NCBI RefSeq assembly: GCF_021404545.1 | Contig: NZ_JAAWWD010000002.1 | Coordinates: 1-64,000, forward strand | Direction: 5' to 3' | Source of the DNA: Aestuariivita sp. | Lineage (GTDB): Bacteria > Pseudomonadota > Alphaproteobacteria > Rhodobacterales > Rhodobacteraceae | DNA: 64,000 bases | In this document: in pieces, positions 9,109 to 18,343 of the stretch | Layout: the number at the start of each line of letters is the position of its first letter | Numbering within the stretch: the stretch's first letter is position 1 | Translations under genes and position numbers: made by a program | Notes under the pieces: generated by a model | Told to the model about the DNA's origin: nothing | The model's input: only the letters and a program-made list of their open reading frames with translations | Database searches by the model: none

Positions 9109-9141
9109 AAAGACACGCTCTGCAATTGACATCGTGTCTTT
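9109..9141. promoter_or_regulatory. 9-bp perfect inverted repeat in the divergent promoter region
   Basis: AAAGACACG (9109-9117) and CGTGTCTTT (9133-9141) are perfect inverted copies separated by 15 bases that include TTGACA (9126-9131), a consensus -35 box reading toward the ABC operon. The 152-base gap separates the amidohydrolase (start 9053, -) from the substrate-binding protein (start 9206, +), so a single regulator could act on both sides. No regulator gene is adjacent. The function is inferred from position and symmetry only. Confidence 0.5.
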
Positions 9142-9205
9142 CAACGGGCCTGATCACGCCTGCGTACAGCAAATCGTTAAAAAAGCAACAATAGGGAGTC
9201 TTTGC

Positions 9206-10792
9206 ATGCTTGGTTACATAATGCGTCGCAGCCTGCTTGCCGCAGCGCTCGCCGTTCCTTTGGCATTTGGGGCGTTGCCCGGCCTGGCCAAAGCGGAAAC
9301 AGTCCTGCGGGTGATACCGCACGCGGATCTCAAGAATCTCGATCCGATCTGGACCACGGCCTATATCACACGCAACCATGGCTATATGATCTATGACACA
9401 CTGTTTGCGATGAATGAGGACTTCAAGCCTCAGCCGCAGATGGTGGATACGTGGTCGACCTCCGAAGACGGTCTGACATGGACATTCGTGCTGCGGGACG
9501 GGCTGATGTTCCACGACGGCGCGCCGGTTACGGCCACCGATGTCGTTGCGTCGCTGGAGCGCTGGGGCAAGCGCGACGGTATGGGACAGCAGCTTTTTGC
9601 CAATATGGCAAGCCTTGAGGCGCAGGACGACAAGACCGTCGTCATGACACTGGCCAATGAATACGGTCTGGTGCTGGAATCCATCGGCAAGATCTCGTCC
9701 AACGTTCCGTTCATCATGCCCGCGCGGGTCGCGGCCACGGACCCTTTCGAGCAGATCACCGATTTCACCGGATCGGGGCCATTTGTATTCCAGGCCGATG
9801 AGTGGGTGCCCGGCAGCACGGTCGTCTATACCAAGTTCGACGATTACGTTCCGCGCGACGAGCCTGTCTCGGCGGCGGCCGGCGGAAAGATCGCCAAGGT
9901 CGACAAGGTCGTCTGGACCTATTTCCCGGATCAGACAACCGCCATGAACGCTTTGATGGCCGGTGAGGTCGATTTCTTCGAGCAGCCCGCAAACGATCTG
10001 GCGCCACTGCTGGAAACCAATCCCGATGTCACGGTCGAGGTGAACGATCCTCTGGGCAATATCGGTTTTGCGCGGTTCAACCACCTGTTGCCGCCCTTCG
10101 ACAACGCCGATGTGCGCCGCGCGGCGATCAAGGCGATGAAGCAGGAAGATTACATGGCGGCCGCCATTGGCGATCCCAAGTTCTGGAGGACCTGCTATTC
10201 GGTCTTCCCCTGTGGCACGCCACTGGACAACGATACCGGGTCAGATGTGATGGCGACCGGCGATGTCGAGGCCGCCAAGGCCGCGCTGGAAGCGGCCGGA
10301 TATGACGGCACGCCCGTTGTCATCATGCAGCCGACCGATATCCCGGTGCTTTCGGCCTTCTCGCTGGTGACGGCCGAAAAGCTGCGCAATGCGGGTTTCG
10401 ACGTCGATCTTCAGGCGATGGACTGGTCCACGCTGACCTCGCGCCGCGCCTTGCGGGATCCGGTCTCTGACGGTGGCTGGAACATCTTCCACACCTGGTG
10501 GATCGGCGCCGATGTGATCGACCCGATGGCGATCGCGTTCTCGGGCAACCCGGATGCGGGCTGGTTCGGCTGGGCAGAGGATGCCGCCCTGGAAGAGGCC
10601 CGCGCGGCCTATGCCGTGGCCTCCACAGCCGAGGAGAAGATGGCCGCGGCCACCATGGCCCAAGACCGTCTGTGGTCGATTGGCGCATCGGCGCAGCTGG
10701 GGCAGTTCTTTACCCCGGTGGCCTACCGGAACAATGTGCAGGGCCTGATCAAGTCGCCTGTTCAGTTCTTCTGGAACATCTCGGTCGAGTAA
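9206..10792 (+). CDS. ABC importer substrate-binding protein, solute-binding family 5 (peptide/Dpp type)
   Basis: A 528-residue periplasmic protein starting at ATG 9206 behind AGGGAG (9191-9196). The N-terminus MLGYIMRRSLLAAALAVPLAFGALPGLAKAE is a Sec signal peptide likely cut after LAKA. The mature protein has the SBP_bac_5 pattern: VIPHADLKNLDPIWTTAYITRNHGYMIYDTLF, then TSEDGLTWTFVLRDGLMFHDGAPVTATDVVASLERW and WVPGSTVVYTKFDDY. The family binds di- or oligopeptides, but also nickel, glutathione and other solutes, so the ligand is uncertain. It is the first gene of a four-gene importer operon and faces the M81/amidohydrolase pair, which suggests a peptide or amide ligand. Confidence 0.92.
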   Translation: MLGYIMRRSLLAAALAVPLAFGALPGLAKAETVLRVIPHADLKNLDPIWTTAYITRNHGYMIYDTLFAMNEDFKPQPQMVDTWSTSEDGLTWTFVLRDGLMFHDGAPVTATDVVASLERWGKRDGMGQQLFANMASLEAQDDKTVVMTLANEYGLVLESIGKISSNVPFIMPARVAATDPFEQITDFTGSGPFVFQADEWVPGSTVVYTKFDDYVPRDEPVSAAAGGKIAKVDKVVWTYFPDQTTAMNALMAGEVDFFEQPANDLAPLLETNPDVTVEVNDPLGNIGFARFNHLLPPFDNADVRRAAIKAMKQEDYMAAAIGDPKFWRTCYSVFPCGTPLDNDTGSDVMATGDVEAAKAALEAAGYDGTPVVIMQPTDIPVLSAFSLVTAEKLRNAGFDVDLQAMDWSTLTSRRALRDPVSDGGWNIFHTWWIGADVIDPMAIAFSGNPDAGWFGWAEDAALEEARAAYAVASTAEEKMAAATMAQDRLWSIGASAQLGQFFTPVAYRNNVQGLIKSPVQFFWNISVE

Positions 10793-10866
10793 TCCGACCC
10801 TGGCGCGGCGCGGTCGCCCGACTGCGCCGCCCTTGACCCTGGTCCCCACATCCGCTGGAGGAATTC

Positions 10867-11811
10867 ATGACGCGCTACATCATCATGCGTGTACTCTCGA
10901 CCATTCCCGTCATGGTTCTCGTGGCGCTTTTTGTCTTCTTGATGTTGCGGCTCGCCCCCGGCGATCCGGCCTCGGTCATCGCGGGCGATTATGCGACCGC
11001 CGAAGACGTCGCCCGCATCCGCGAACAGCTGGGCCTTTCGGACCCGATTGTCGTGCAGTTCCTGCGCTGGGTCGCATCGCTGGTGCAGGGCGATCTGGGC
11101 ACCTCGATCTTTTCCGGCAAGCCGGTGACCGAGCTGATCGGTCAGCGTATTGAGCCGACGCTGATGCTGGCTTTGACCACAATCACCTTCGCTGTGGTTG
11201 TCGCCGTTCCGCTGGGCACCCTGGCGGCGTTTCGCGCAGGATCGCTGGTGGATCGTTTTGTCATGCTCTTTTCGGTGGGTGGGTTTTCGGTCCCGGTCTT
11301 TGTGTTGGGCTATATCCTGATCTACATCTTCTCGATGACGCTGGGCGTCTTGCCGGTGCAAGGCTACAAGTCCCCCTTTACCGAAGGGATTGGCCCGTTC
11401 CTCTACCACATCACCTTGCCAAGTGTGACGCTGTCGGTGATCTTTATCGCGCTGATCGCGCGGATGACCCGTGCCTCGGTCATCGAGGTTCTGGAAGAGG
11501 ATTACATCCGCACCGCCCGCGCCAAGGGCCAGTCCGAGATGAAGATCCTGACCCGGCACGCGCTGCGCAATGCGGCCGTTCCGGTGGTCACGGTGATCGG
11601 TATCGGCATCGCGTTGCTGATCGGCGGAGTGGTCGTTACCGAAAGCGTGTTCAACATCCCCGGTCTGGGCCGGCTGGTGCTGGATGCGGTGCTGGCGCGG
11701 GATTACCCGATCATCCAGGGGCTGATCCTGTTCTTCAGCTTTGTCTACATCTTCATCAACCTGATCATCGACCTCAGCTATACGCTGCTCGACCCTAGGA
11801 TTCGCTACTGA
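10867..11811 (+). CDS. ABC importer permease, DppB type
   Basis: A 314-residue inner-membrane permease of the BPD_transp_1 family with a GGAGGAATTC ribosome site directly before ATG 10867. It opens with a membrane helix (IMRVLSTIPVMVLVALFVFLMLRLAPGDPA), has the periplasmic N-terminal OppB/DppB-type domain, and shows five further helices. The EAA-loop appears as EDYIRTARAKGQSEMKILTRHALRNA, which contacts the ATPase. Its stop shares one base with the next start (TGATG), so it is coupled to the second permease. Confidence 0.93.
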   Translation: MTRYIIMRVLSTIPVMVLVALFVFLMLRLAPGDPASVIAGDYATAEDVARIREQLGLSDPIVVQFLRWVASLVQGDLGTSIFSGKPVTELIGQRIEPTLMLALTTITFAVVVAVPLGTLAAFRAGSLVDRFVMLFSVGGFSVPVFVLGYILIYIFSMTLGVLPVQGYKSPFTEGIGPFLYHITLPSVTLSVIFIALIARMTRASVIEVLEEDYIRTARAKGQSEMKILTRHALRNAAVPVVTVIGIGIALLIGGVVVTESVFNIPGLGRLVLDAVLARDYPIIQGLILFFSFVYIFINLIIDLSYTLLDPRIRY

Positions 11812-12692
11812 TGACCGATCAAGCCACACAGCCCGCGCCCGGAGCGGCGGCGGCGAAAGACATCAGCCTGGCGCGCATCGCGCTGCGCAATCGCGGTGTG
11901 TTCTGGGGCGGTGCAGTGCTTTTGGTGATCGCTCTGTTCGCCATCTTCGGTCCGTTCTTTGTGCAGGACCCAACCGCGCTGAACCCGATCAACCGCCTGA
12001 AGCCACCCGGAAGCGAGGGGCTTTTCGGGACCGATATGCTGGGGCGTGACGTCTTCTCGCGTGTGATCAACGGCGCGCAGGTATCGCTCGTCGTGGGATT
12101 GTTTGTCGCGGTGATTGCGGTGGCGCTTGGCCTCTTTCTGGGGCTGATTGCGGGCTATATCCGGCTGATGGACGCGTTGATCATGCGTTTGATGGACGGG
12201 TTGATGTCGATCCCCGCGATCCTTTTGGCGATCGCGATGATCTCGCTTGCCGGGGCCACGCTGACCACGGTCGTGATCGCGATCGTGATCCCGGAAATCC
12301 CGCGTGTGGTTCGCCTTGTGCGCTCGGTCGTGCTGACCGTGCGCGAGGAGCCCTATGTGGAGGCCGCGATTTCCGCGGGCACGCGTGTGCCCACGATCCT
12401 GGTGCGCCATGTGCTGCCCAATACCATCGCACCCCTGATTGTGCAGGCAACCTATATCTGCGGCTCTGCGATGCTGACGGAATCCATTCTGGGGTTTCTG
12501 GGCGCTGGTATCCCGCCCGAGATTCCGTCCTGGGGCAACATCATGTCCGAAGGGCGCACCTTCTTTCAGTTGACCCCTTGGATCATCTTTTTCCCCGGGA
12601 TCTGCCTGGCCGTGACCGTGCTGGCGGTGAACGTGGTAGGCGACGGCCTGCGCGACACGCTTGATCCCCGGATTGCAAGGAACATGCGCTGA
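11811..12692 (+). CDS. ABC importer permease, DppC type
   Basis: A 293-residue partner permease. A cytosolic N-terminal stretch of about 30 residues precedes the first helix (GVFWGGAVLLVIALFAIFGPFF), as in DppC/OppC. LFGTDMLGRDVFSRVINGAQVSLVVG is the conserved block before helix 2, and the EAA-loop is EEPYVEAAISAGTRVPTILVRHVLPN. Six membrane helices are apparent. Its stop overlaps the ATPase start by one base (TGATG). With the preceding gene it forms the heterodimeric channel. Confidence 0.93.
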   Translation: MTDQATQPAPGAAAAKDISLARIALRNRGVFWGGAVLLVIALFAIFGPFFVQDPTALNPINRLKPPGSEGLFGTDMLGRDVFSRVINGAQVSLVVGLFVAVIAVALGLFLGLIAGYIRLMDALIMRLMDGLMSIPAILLAIAMISLAGATLTTVVIAIVIPEIPRVVRLVRSVVLTVREEPYVEAAISAGTRVPTILVRHVLPNTIAPLIVQATYICGSAMLTESILGFLGAGIPPEIPSWGNIMSEGRTFFQLTPWIIFFPGICLAVTVLAVNVVGDGLRDTLDPRIARNMR

Positions 12693-14293
12693 TGAGCATT
12701 CTTGAAGTCACCAATCTGACCGTCAAGCTGCCTGACGGGGCCGACCGGCCTTTTGCCATCGAAGATGTCACCCTTAAGGTAGAGAAGGGCCAGATCCTCT
12801 GCATCGTCGGGGAAAGCGGCTCGGGCAAGTCTGTCACCGCGTTTTCGGTGATGGGCCTGGCCGATCGTCGCGCGCTGACCCCAGTGTCGGGCACGATCAA
12901 GCTGGACGGCGAGGATATCCTCGACATCGACGACGCGCGTCTGCGCAAGCTGCGCGGTGAGAAGATGAGCATGATCTTTCAGGAGCCGATGACGGCCCTG
13001 AACCCGGTCCTGCGGGTCGGCGACCAGATCTCCGAGATGCTCGAGATCCACACCGATCTGACCCGCTCCCAGCGCAAGACACGGGTGATTGAGGCGATGA
13101 CCGATGTCCGTCTGCCGGACCCCGAGAAGATGTACCGCTCCTATCCGCATCAGCTCTCCGGGGGTCAACGCCAGCGCATCATGATCGCCATGGCCCTGAC
13201 GTTGGAGCCGCAGTTGCTGATCGCCGATGAGCCCACGACCGCATTGGACGTCACGACGCAGGCGCAGATCCTCAAACTGATCAAGGACATCCAGCGCCGC
13301 AAGGGCATGGGCGTGATGTTCATCACCCATGATTTCGGTGTCGTGGCCGAGATCGCCGATCATGTCGCGGTGATGAAACATGGCCGCATCGTGGAGCAGG
13401 GCAGCGTGGCCGAGGTGCTGGGTGCGCCAAAGGACCCTTATACCCAGAAACTGATCGCCGCCGTTCCGTCGATGATCCCGCCCGAGCGCGAGGTGGCCAC
13501 AGGGCAGATTGCGCTGGAGACGGACGATCTGGTCAAGACCTATGGGCAGGCGGGCCTTCTGGGTCAGGGCCGCGTCGTCAAGGCCGTGCGCGAGGTCGAT
13601 CTGACGGTGCGCAGGGGCGAGACGCTGGGCATTGTCGGCGAAAGCGGCTCGGGCAAATCCACCGTCGCGCGCTGCATCATGCGCCTTGTCGATCCAACCT
13701 CGGGAGAGGTGCTGATCAACGGCGAAAACATCGCCAGCCTGCGCGAAGGTCAGTTGAGATCGCATCGGCGCGATATCCAGATCGTGTTTCAGGATCCGTA
13801 CCGGTCCCTCAACCCGCGCCGCACCGTCGGGCAGAGCATCGTCGAAGGGCCGGTGAATTTCGGCCTGTCCATGAATGAGGCCAAGGCCCGCGCCGCCGAG
13901 CTGATGCAGGTCGTGGGTCTGTCTCCCGATGCGCTGGAACGATTTCCGCATCAGTTCTCGGGCGGGCAACGCCAGCGGATCTGCATCGCTCGCGCACTGG
14001 CGATGGAACCGATGATCCTGATCGCGGATGAAGCCGTTTCGGCCCTTGATGTGTCGGTCCAGGCACAGGTTCTCGATCTGCTGGACGATGTACGCAAGCG
14101 ATTCGATCTGGCGATGTTGTTCATCACCCATGATCTGCGGGTCGCGGCGCAAATCTGCGATCGGATCATGGTGATGAACAAGGGAGAGGTGGTCGAATCC
14201 GGCTTTACCTCCACCGTCTATGCCAATCCCCAGCATGATTATACGCGCGCCTTGCTTGCGGCGGCACCGGGGCAGATCGGTCCCGCCGCGTAA
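12692..14293 (+). CDS. ABC importer fused ATPase (DppD-DppF type)
   Basis: A 533-residue protein with two complete ATPase domains in one chain, like GsiA/YejF. Domain 1 has Walker A GESGSGKS around 49-56, signature LSGGQRQRI and Walker B LLIADEPTTALDVT. Domain 2 has Walker A GESGSGKST around 317-325, signature FSGGQRQRICIARAL and Walker B LIADEAVSALDVSVQ. In domain 2 the residue after Glu is Ala (DEAVSALD) rather than Pro, a common Opp variant. Each domain ends with the peptide-importer extension (KDPYTQKLIAAVP and PQHDYTRALLAAAP). It powers the permease pair upstream and is the last gene of the operon. Confidence 0.94.
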   Translation: MSILEVTNLTVKLPDGADRPFAIEDVTLKVEKGQILCIVGESGSGKSVTAFSVMGLADRRALTPVSGTIKLDGEDILDIDDARLRKLRGEKMSMIFQEPMTALNPVLRVGDQISEMLEIHTDLTRSQRKTRVIEAMTDVRLPDPEKMYRSYPHQLSGGQRQRIMIAMALTLEPQLLIADEPTTALDVTTQAQILKLIKDIQRRKGMGVMFITHDFGVVAEIADHVAVMKHGRIVEQGSVAEVLGAPKDPYTQKLIAAVPSMIPPEREVATGQIALETDDLVKTYGQAGLLGQGRVVKAVREVDLTVRRGETLGIVGESGSGKSTVARCIMRLVDPTSGEVLINGENIASLREGQLRSHRRDIQIVFQDPYRSLNPRRTVGQSIVEGPVNFGLSMNEAKARAAELMQVVGLSPDALERFPHQFSGGQRQRICIARALAMEPMILIADEAVSALDVSVQAQVLDLLDDVRKRFDLAMLFITHDLRVAAQICDRIMVMNKGEVVESGFTSTVYANPQHDYTRALLAAAPGQIGPAA

Positions 14294-14652
14294 CGGGGCG
14301 GGCAGTCCGGCCCGAAGGGTGCAGCCGGTGCGATGTGATCGCATCGGCTGCCTCGAACAGGCGCGATGGGGTGGGAATTCCCGCCTTGATCCAAGCGATC
14401 CCGTTCTGACCCGTGGCTCACAAGAGTGCCCTCAGTCGGGGCCCTCACCATCCCTCGCTCAGCCGTGCCGGCGGGCGCGGCCCGCCTCCCGCGTGCCATT
14501 CGCGTGGGCGCCGCTCGCCTCGAAGGGACGTTTCAAGACCTCCTCTGGTGCGGACCGACAGTCGCTCTGATCGGACTGCCGATATCCTCGTGTATTGAAA
14601 TCAGAACGAGCCTCCCCATGTGTTACTCACAATCCGATAATGGAGCCCGCAT
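14294..14652 (+). other. Intergenic stretch with a strong hairpin
   Basis: No gene was recognised. GCAGCCGGTGCGAT (14321-14334) pairs with ATCGCATCGGCTGC (14338-14351) around a three-base loop, 27 bases after the ABC operon stop. It lacks a T-tract, so it is more likely an mRNA 3'-end stabiliser or factor-dependent end than a classic terminator. The remainder is Arg/Pro-coding-like GC-rich sequence without family resemblance. Confidence 0.5.
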
Positions 14653-14985
14653 ATGTTGTTACGTCTTGTCGGTGCCGTTGCCGTTTCGCTTGTCACCAGT
14701 GCCGCGTTGGCCGACATCACACCGATTGCTGACGTGAAACGTGGCCAGTCGGTTGTCGTCGAAGGCGTCGTGGATCGCTTCTTTGACACCGATGAGATTC
14801 GCCTGCGCGACGACAGCGGAACCCTGCGGGTCTATCTCGGATCCCAAACGCTTCCCCTTCGGTCCGGTGAACGGATTGTGATCGAGGGCATCATGGATGA
14901 CAGTCTTGTGATGAACGAGCTCTATGCCCGTGAGATCACACGCGAAAACGGCGAGAAAATCAGCGTGTCGAACACCTATGACTAG
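14653..14985 (+). CDS. Periplasmic OB-fold protein (YgiW/YdeI BOF family)
   Basis: A 110-residue secreted protein. MLLRLVGAVAVSLVTSAALAD is a signal peptide with an ALA-D cleavage site. The mature part, ITPIADVKRGQSVVVEGVVDRFFDTDEIRLRDDSGTLRVYLG, is the beta-barrel pattern of the bacterial OB-fold (BOF) family. Members are small periplasmic stress or ligand-binding proteins; the precise ligand is unknown. It is a single gene between the ABC operon and a chemoreceptor, with no sign of co-transcription. Confidence 0.8.
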   Translation: MLLRLVGAVAVSLVTSAALADITPIADVKRGQSVVVEGVVDRFFDTDEIRLRDDSGTLRVYLGSQTLPLRSGERIVIEGIMDDSLVMNELYAREITRENGEKISVSNTYD

Positions 14986-15266
14986 TCTGCCGGGCGGGTA
15001 GGGGATCTTGTTCCTCACCGTCCTGTCCTGGCCCCCGAAACGTCGGTTACATCAACGTCGATGCTCGTGACGGTCGACGGGCTTGCCAGGCTGTGCCGGG
15101 TCGGGGCGCTTTATCGGTGATCCGATCACACAGACCGGTAGAACGCGTTCGGCGCTTTCATCTTCATTCAATTGTTCGCAAGTTTTGCCTGTCAGCATTG
15201 GCGTTCATAACCGTTTGTTCAGAGACGCTGCCGTAGGCAAGAGCAAAATGACAGATTGGGTGACCC

Positions 15267-17069
15267 ATGAAGAACGCTTTCAACAGACTTGGTTTTCAGA
15301 TCGGAATGGGCGTCGGACTGCTGTTATGCAGCTTGGCGGCCGCACTCTTTATCGTCTTGTTCAGTCAGTCCAGAGCCGCGCTGATGGATGCTGCCGAGAA
15401 CCGGCAAGCCATGTCGATGAAGATCCTCGTAAACGAGTTGGCGGGCCTTCAGGACCTCGATGTGACCACCGCAGCGAACGGCGATGTGGTGAGGGTAACG
15501 GCCCAGTCCATCGCGGACTTTGAATCCCATGACTTGATCGACACCGTCGGCTCGATTTCCGGCGAAACCGCGACAGTCTTTGTGTGGGATCCTGCATTGC
15601 GGGATTTTGTGCGGCGCACGACAAACATCATCAAAGACGATGGTGCCCGCGCGGTCGGCACGGTGTTGGGGCAATCGAACCCGGTCTATTCTGCAATGCT
15701 CGAAGGTCAGAAGTTCCGGGGTGAGGCCGTTATTCTGGGCAAGGCGTATTTCACCACCTATGTCCCTGTCGCGACGGCTGCGGGCGATCCAGTGGGGATC
15801 CTTTACGTCGGTGTCGCCAAGAAGGCGGTGAATTCGGCGATTACCACGATGTTGATCCAGGGGTTGGCCATGGTGGGCGGCGGGTTGTTGGTTGCACTTG
15901 GCCTGACTGTGCTGGCCTTGCGGTTCATGCTGAGGCCGATTCAAACGCTCGAGGTCGCTGTCAATGCCATTCGGGACAAGGAATTTGACACCATTGTGCC
16001 CTATACAGCGCGCCCAGACGGCATTGGCAGTTTTGCGCGCAGTGTGGATCAGTTTCGCCAGAAACTGGCTCTTGCGGCAGAGGCCGAGCAGAGCGCGGTG
16101 GCACAACGTGCCAGCCAGGACAGGGCGGTTTTGCGGCTACAGGAGGGGCTTGAGCGTCTGGCCAACCGCGATCTCTCCCACCGGATTGGGGAGAACTCGG
16201 GCTTTCCGGAGGAGTACGAAGGCCTGAGACGAAACTTCGACGCGGTCGCGCATAACCTGTCCGGCGCAATGGGCGAAATCGTCGGGGTGGCCGGAAACCT
16301 GCGCGGATCGGCCAGCGAGGTCGGCACGATTTCGTCGGATCTGTCCAGGCGGGTCGAGTTGCAGGCCGCGACCCTCGAAGAAACCGCCGCCGCACTGGAA
16401 GAACTCAATCGCAGCGGTCAAAACGTCTCGGAACGCGTCATCGAAGCCAATCAGCTTGCCACGAAAAGCACAGAGGTATCGCGCCGCAGCGGCCAGGAGC
16501 TTGACAAGGCGGTCGCGGCCATCGGCCTGATCGAGAAGGCATCCGAGGAAATTGATAAGATCGTCGATCTGATCGAAGATATCGCGTTTCAGACCAATCT
16601 TCTTGCTTTGAATGCCGGGGTCGAAGCTGCGCGCGCAGGGGATGCCGGAAAAGGCTTTGCGGTCGTTGCAACAGAAGTGCGGGGTCTTGCGCAACGTGCA
16701 TCCGATTCAGTCGCCGAGATCCGCAATCTGACCCAAGGCAATATGCAGCAGGTGTCGGAAGGATCGCGCCTTGTTACCACCACGGGCGAGTCTATCCGCG
16801 CGGTGCTGGACCAAATCAATGATCTTGGCACGCTGGTATCCGAGATCACCACCGAGGTTCAAAACCAGACCCAGCGAATGAACGAAATCAACGTGGGCAT
16901 GCGTGAACTGGATACCGCGACCCAGAAAAACGCCGCTGTCGCAAGCAATGCAGACACAGCAAGCGGTGGGTTGATGATGGAGGCCGAGCGGTTGGCTCAA
17001 ACCGTTTCCATGTTCGGCATGACGGAGGTAAACGTGATGCCTCCACGTGGTGGCATTGCAGCCGAATAG
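15267..17069 (+). CDS. Methyl-accepting chemotaxis protein with periplasmic Cache domain
   Basis: A 600-residue chemoreceptor. Transmembrane helix 1 is about 11-33, followed by a single Cache-type sensor region (about 40-190, with DPALRDFVRRTTNI and KAYFTTYVPVATAAGDPVGILYVGV). Helix 2 is about 195-220, followed by HAMP (LRPIQTLEVAVNAI...). A long signalling coiled coil has the tip EDIAFQTNLLALNAGVEAARAG, which binds CheA and CheW. The tip has NAGVEAA where enteric receptors have NAAVEAA, common in alphaproteobacteria. No C-terminal CheR-binding pentapeptide is seen. It stands alone, with no che genes nearby. The Cache type usually senses small organic acids; the ligand here is unknown. Confidence 0.93.
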   Translation: MKNAFNRLGFQIGMGVGLLLCSLAAALFIVLFSQSRAALMDAAENRQAMSMKILVNELAGLQDLDVTTAANGDVVRVTAQSIADFESHDLIDTVGSISGETATVFVWDPALRDFVRRTTNIIKDDGARAVGTVLGQSNPVYSAMLEGQKFRGEAVILGKAYFTTYVPVATAAGDPVGILYVGVAKKAVNSAITTMLIQGLAMVGGGLLVALGLTVLALRFMLRPIQTLEVAVNAIRDKEFDTIVPYTARPDGIGSFARSVDQFRQKLALAAEAEQSAVAQRASQDRAVLRLQEGLERLANRDLSHRIGENSGFPEEYEGLRRNFDAVAHNLSGAMGEIVGVAGNLRGSASEVGTISSDLSRRVELQAATLEETAAALEELNRSGQNVSERVIEANQLATKSTEVSRRSGQELDKAVAAIGLIEKASEEIDKIVDLIEDIAFQTNLLALNAGVEAARAGDAGKGFAVVATEVRGLAQRASDSVAEIRNLTQGNMQQVSEGSRLVTTTGESIRAVLDQINDLGTLVSEITTEVQNQTQRMNEINVGMRELDTATQKNAAVASNADTASGGLMMEAERLAQTVSMFGMTEVNVMPPRGGIAAE

Positions 17070-17842
17070 GTGTGTTCGGGCCGCGGCCCATGCGTCCGCG
17101 ATGGCCAGCGCGGTCCGTCAGCCCCTGGCTACCATCGCCCCGCGCGGTATTTCCAAGGCTGATGGGCCCTACCGCGCCTGATCCCACGGGCATAGAGACC
17201 GGTGATGTTGGAGGTTTGGAAATCAGTTTGTGGCCCGGGACAGGCCGGACAAATGCGCAGAGGTGCTTTGGATCCTCCCAAGACGGTGTCATCAGGCTCA
17301 TGGACGTCCCAAGACGAGCAAGTCCCCATCAACCGCGTCTTGCGGTGAGGCAGGAGCGCTTGGCTTTCAACCGGCTCTGGCCATTGCCTGTGGACATTCG
17401 GCCCTGTTGCCGTCCCGCTCCCTACGCTTGCGGACGGGCGAGATTGGGACAGATGGGTCGTTTGATCCCGACCATGCGAAAGAGGGGGCCGTCCTTTGCG
17501 CGGGAGCATGTCCGATACCGAGGAGGCGGCGGCCATTTTGAAACGGTGCTGCTGCGACAACAGGGCTGATGTTCGGTGAACTCCGTCAACTGTCACGCGC
17601 TGTTCTGTCCAACGATCCCGCACCGGGCCTGCTCAGTCGTCAGCGCACGCGACTGATCGCGGCGCTGCGTGGCATGGTCGCAGGGTTTGGGGTCGGGTTG
17701 CCCGAACTCTGGCGAGGGCCGTCGGTCGGATGGAAAACCGCCAAGCCACGCGCCACGTAGTCTCCCGCATCACCGGAAGGTCCCCGTGCACGCACCGCCG
17801 CAAGACTGGGCCTTTGCGACGGTGAGCCGCCGAGACGAAGCC

Positions 17843-17888
17843 GTCGCTTGTGTCCGGTTTGTGAGGTCGCTTGTGTCCGGTTTGTGAG
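17843..17888. repeat. Exact 23-bp tandem duplication
   Basis: Two identical 23-bp units, each reading GTCGCTTGTGTCCGGTTTGT followed by GAG, lie head to tail at 17843-17865 and 17866-17888 in otherwise gene-free DNA. No further copies were noticed. Confidence 0.9.
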
Positions 17889-18261
17889 AAGGTGACCGGG
17901 CAGGTGGCTGGTGTGGATCTGGGTGAGCGCCGCACCTCTGCGGTGGCAAAACCACTCTGGACCCTACTGAGTAAGGGCCGCTGACATTGGTTGCGACTCT
18001 GATTTACAGCGCCGATGACAGGATTTGCACATCCGTTGCAAAGCCTGGGCAAGGCCCGATGTACCCAATCCGGCACAGGGGCTCCAGGCGTTCCCCTTGC
18101 TGGATGGACATCTGCGCATCTCGTCAGCCGCGCCCTGACACCGACCGGCCAAATCTCATCATCGCATATGCCGCCACACAAGAAGCCCGAACGCTGCGGC
18201 TTGCCGTGCATCGGGCGGTTCACCCCAATGGTGGGCCCGTGGCAGATGCCGGACGGCCAAA

Positions 18262-18277
18262 CCAAACAATCGTTAGA
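18262..18277. promoter_or_regulatory. TetR-type operator, site 1
   Basis: CCAAACAATCGTTAGA, an imperfect 16-bp palindrome 66 bases before the SDR start (18344). It matches four other sites in this cluster with one to five differences and controls, by position, the SDR-acyl-CoA dehydrogenase operon. Confidence 0.75.
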
Positions 18278-18343
18278 ACAGTGGTTTTGATTTCCCGAAA
18301 CCCGCGTTAAGACTTTTCGCATTCGACAAATTGGGAGGTCAGA

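Larger units (their letters stand above)
17070..18343. other. 1.27-kb stretch without a recognisable gene
   Basis: This is the longest gap in the window. Open frames on both strands (for example 17129-17623 on the minus strand and 17072-17569 on the plus) have compositions and weak starts typical of chance frames in GC-rich DNA, and none resembles a family I know. It contains a 23-bp tandem duplication at 17843-17888 and, at its right end, a TetR-type palindrome at 18262-18277. It may be a decayed gene region left beside the catabolic cluster. Confidence 0.5.

Noticed and set aside
12566-14344. Minus-strand frame of 592 codons opposite the fused ABC ATPase
   Set aside because: The plus strand carries two full ATPase domains with all motifs. 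The antisense frame is an artefact of codon bias.
14413-14598. Arg/Pro-rich small frame upstream of the OB-fold gene
   Set aside because: No ribosome site, and composition typical of chance frames in GC-rich DNA.
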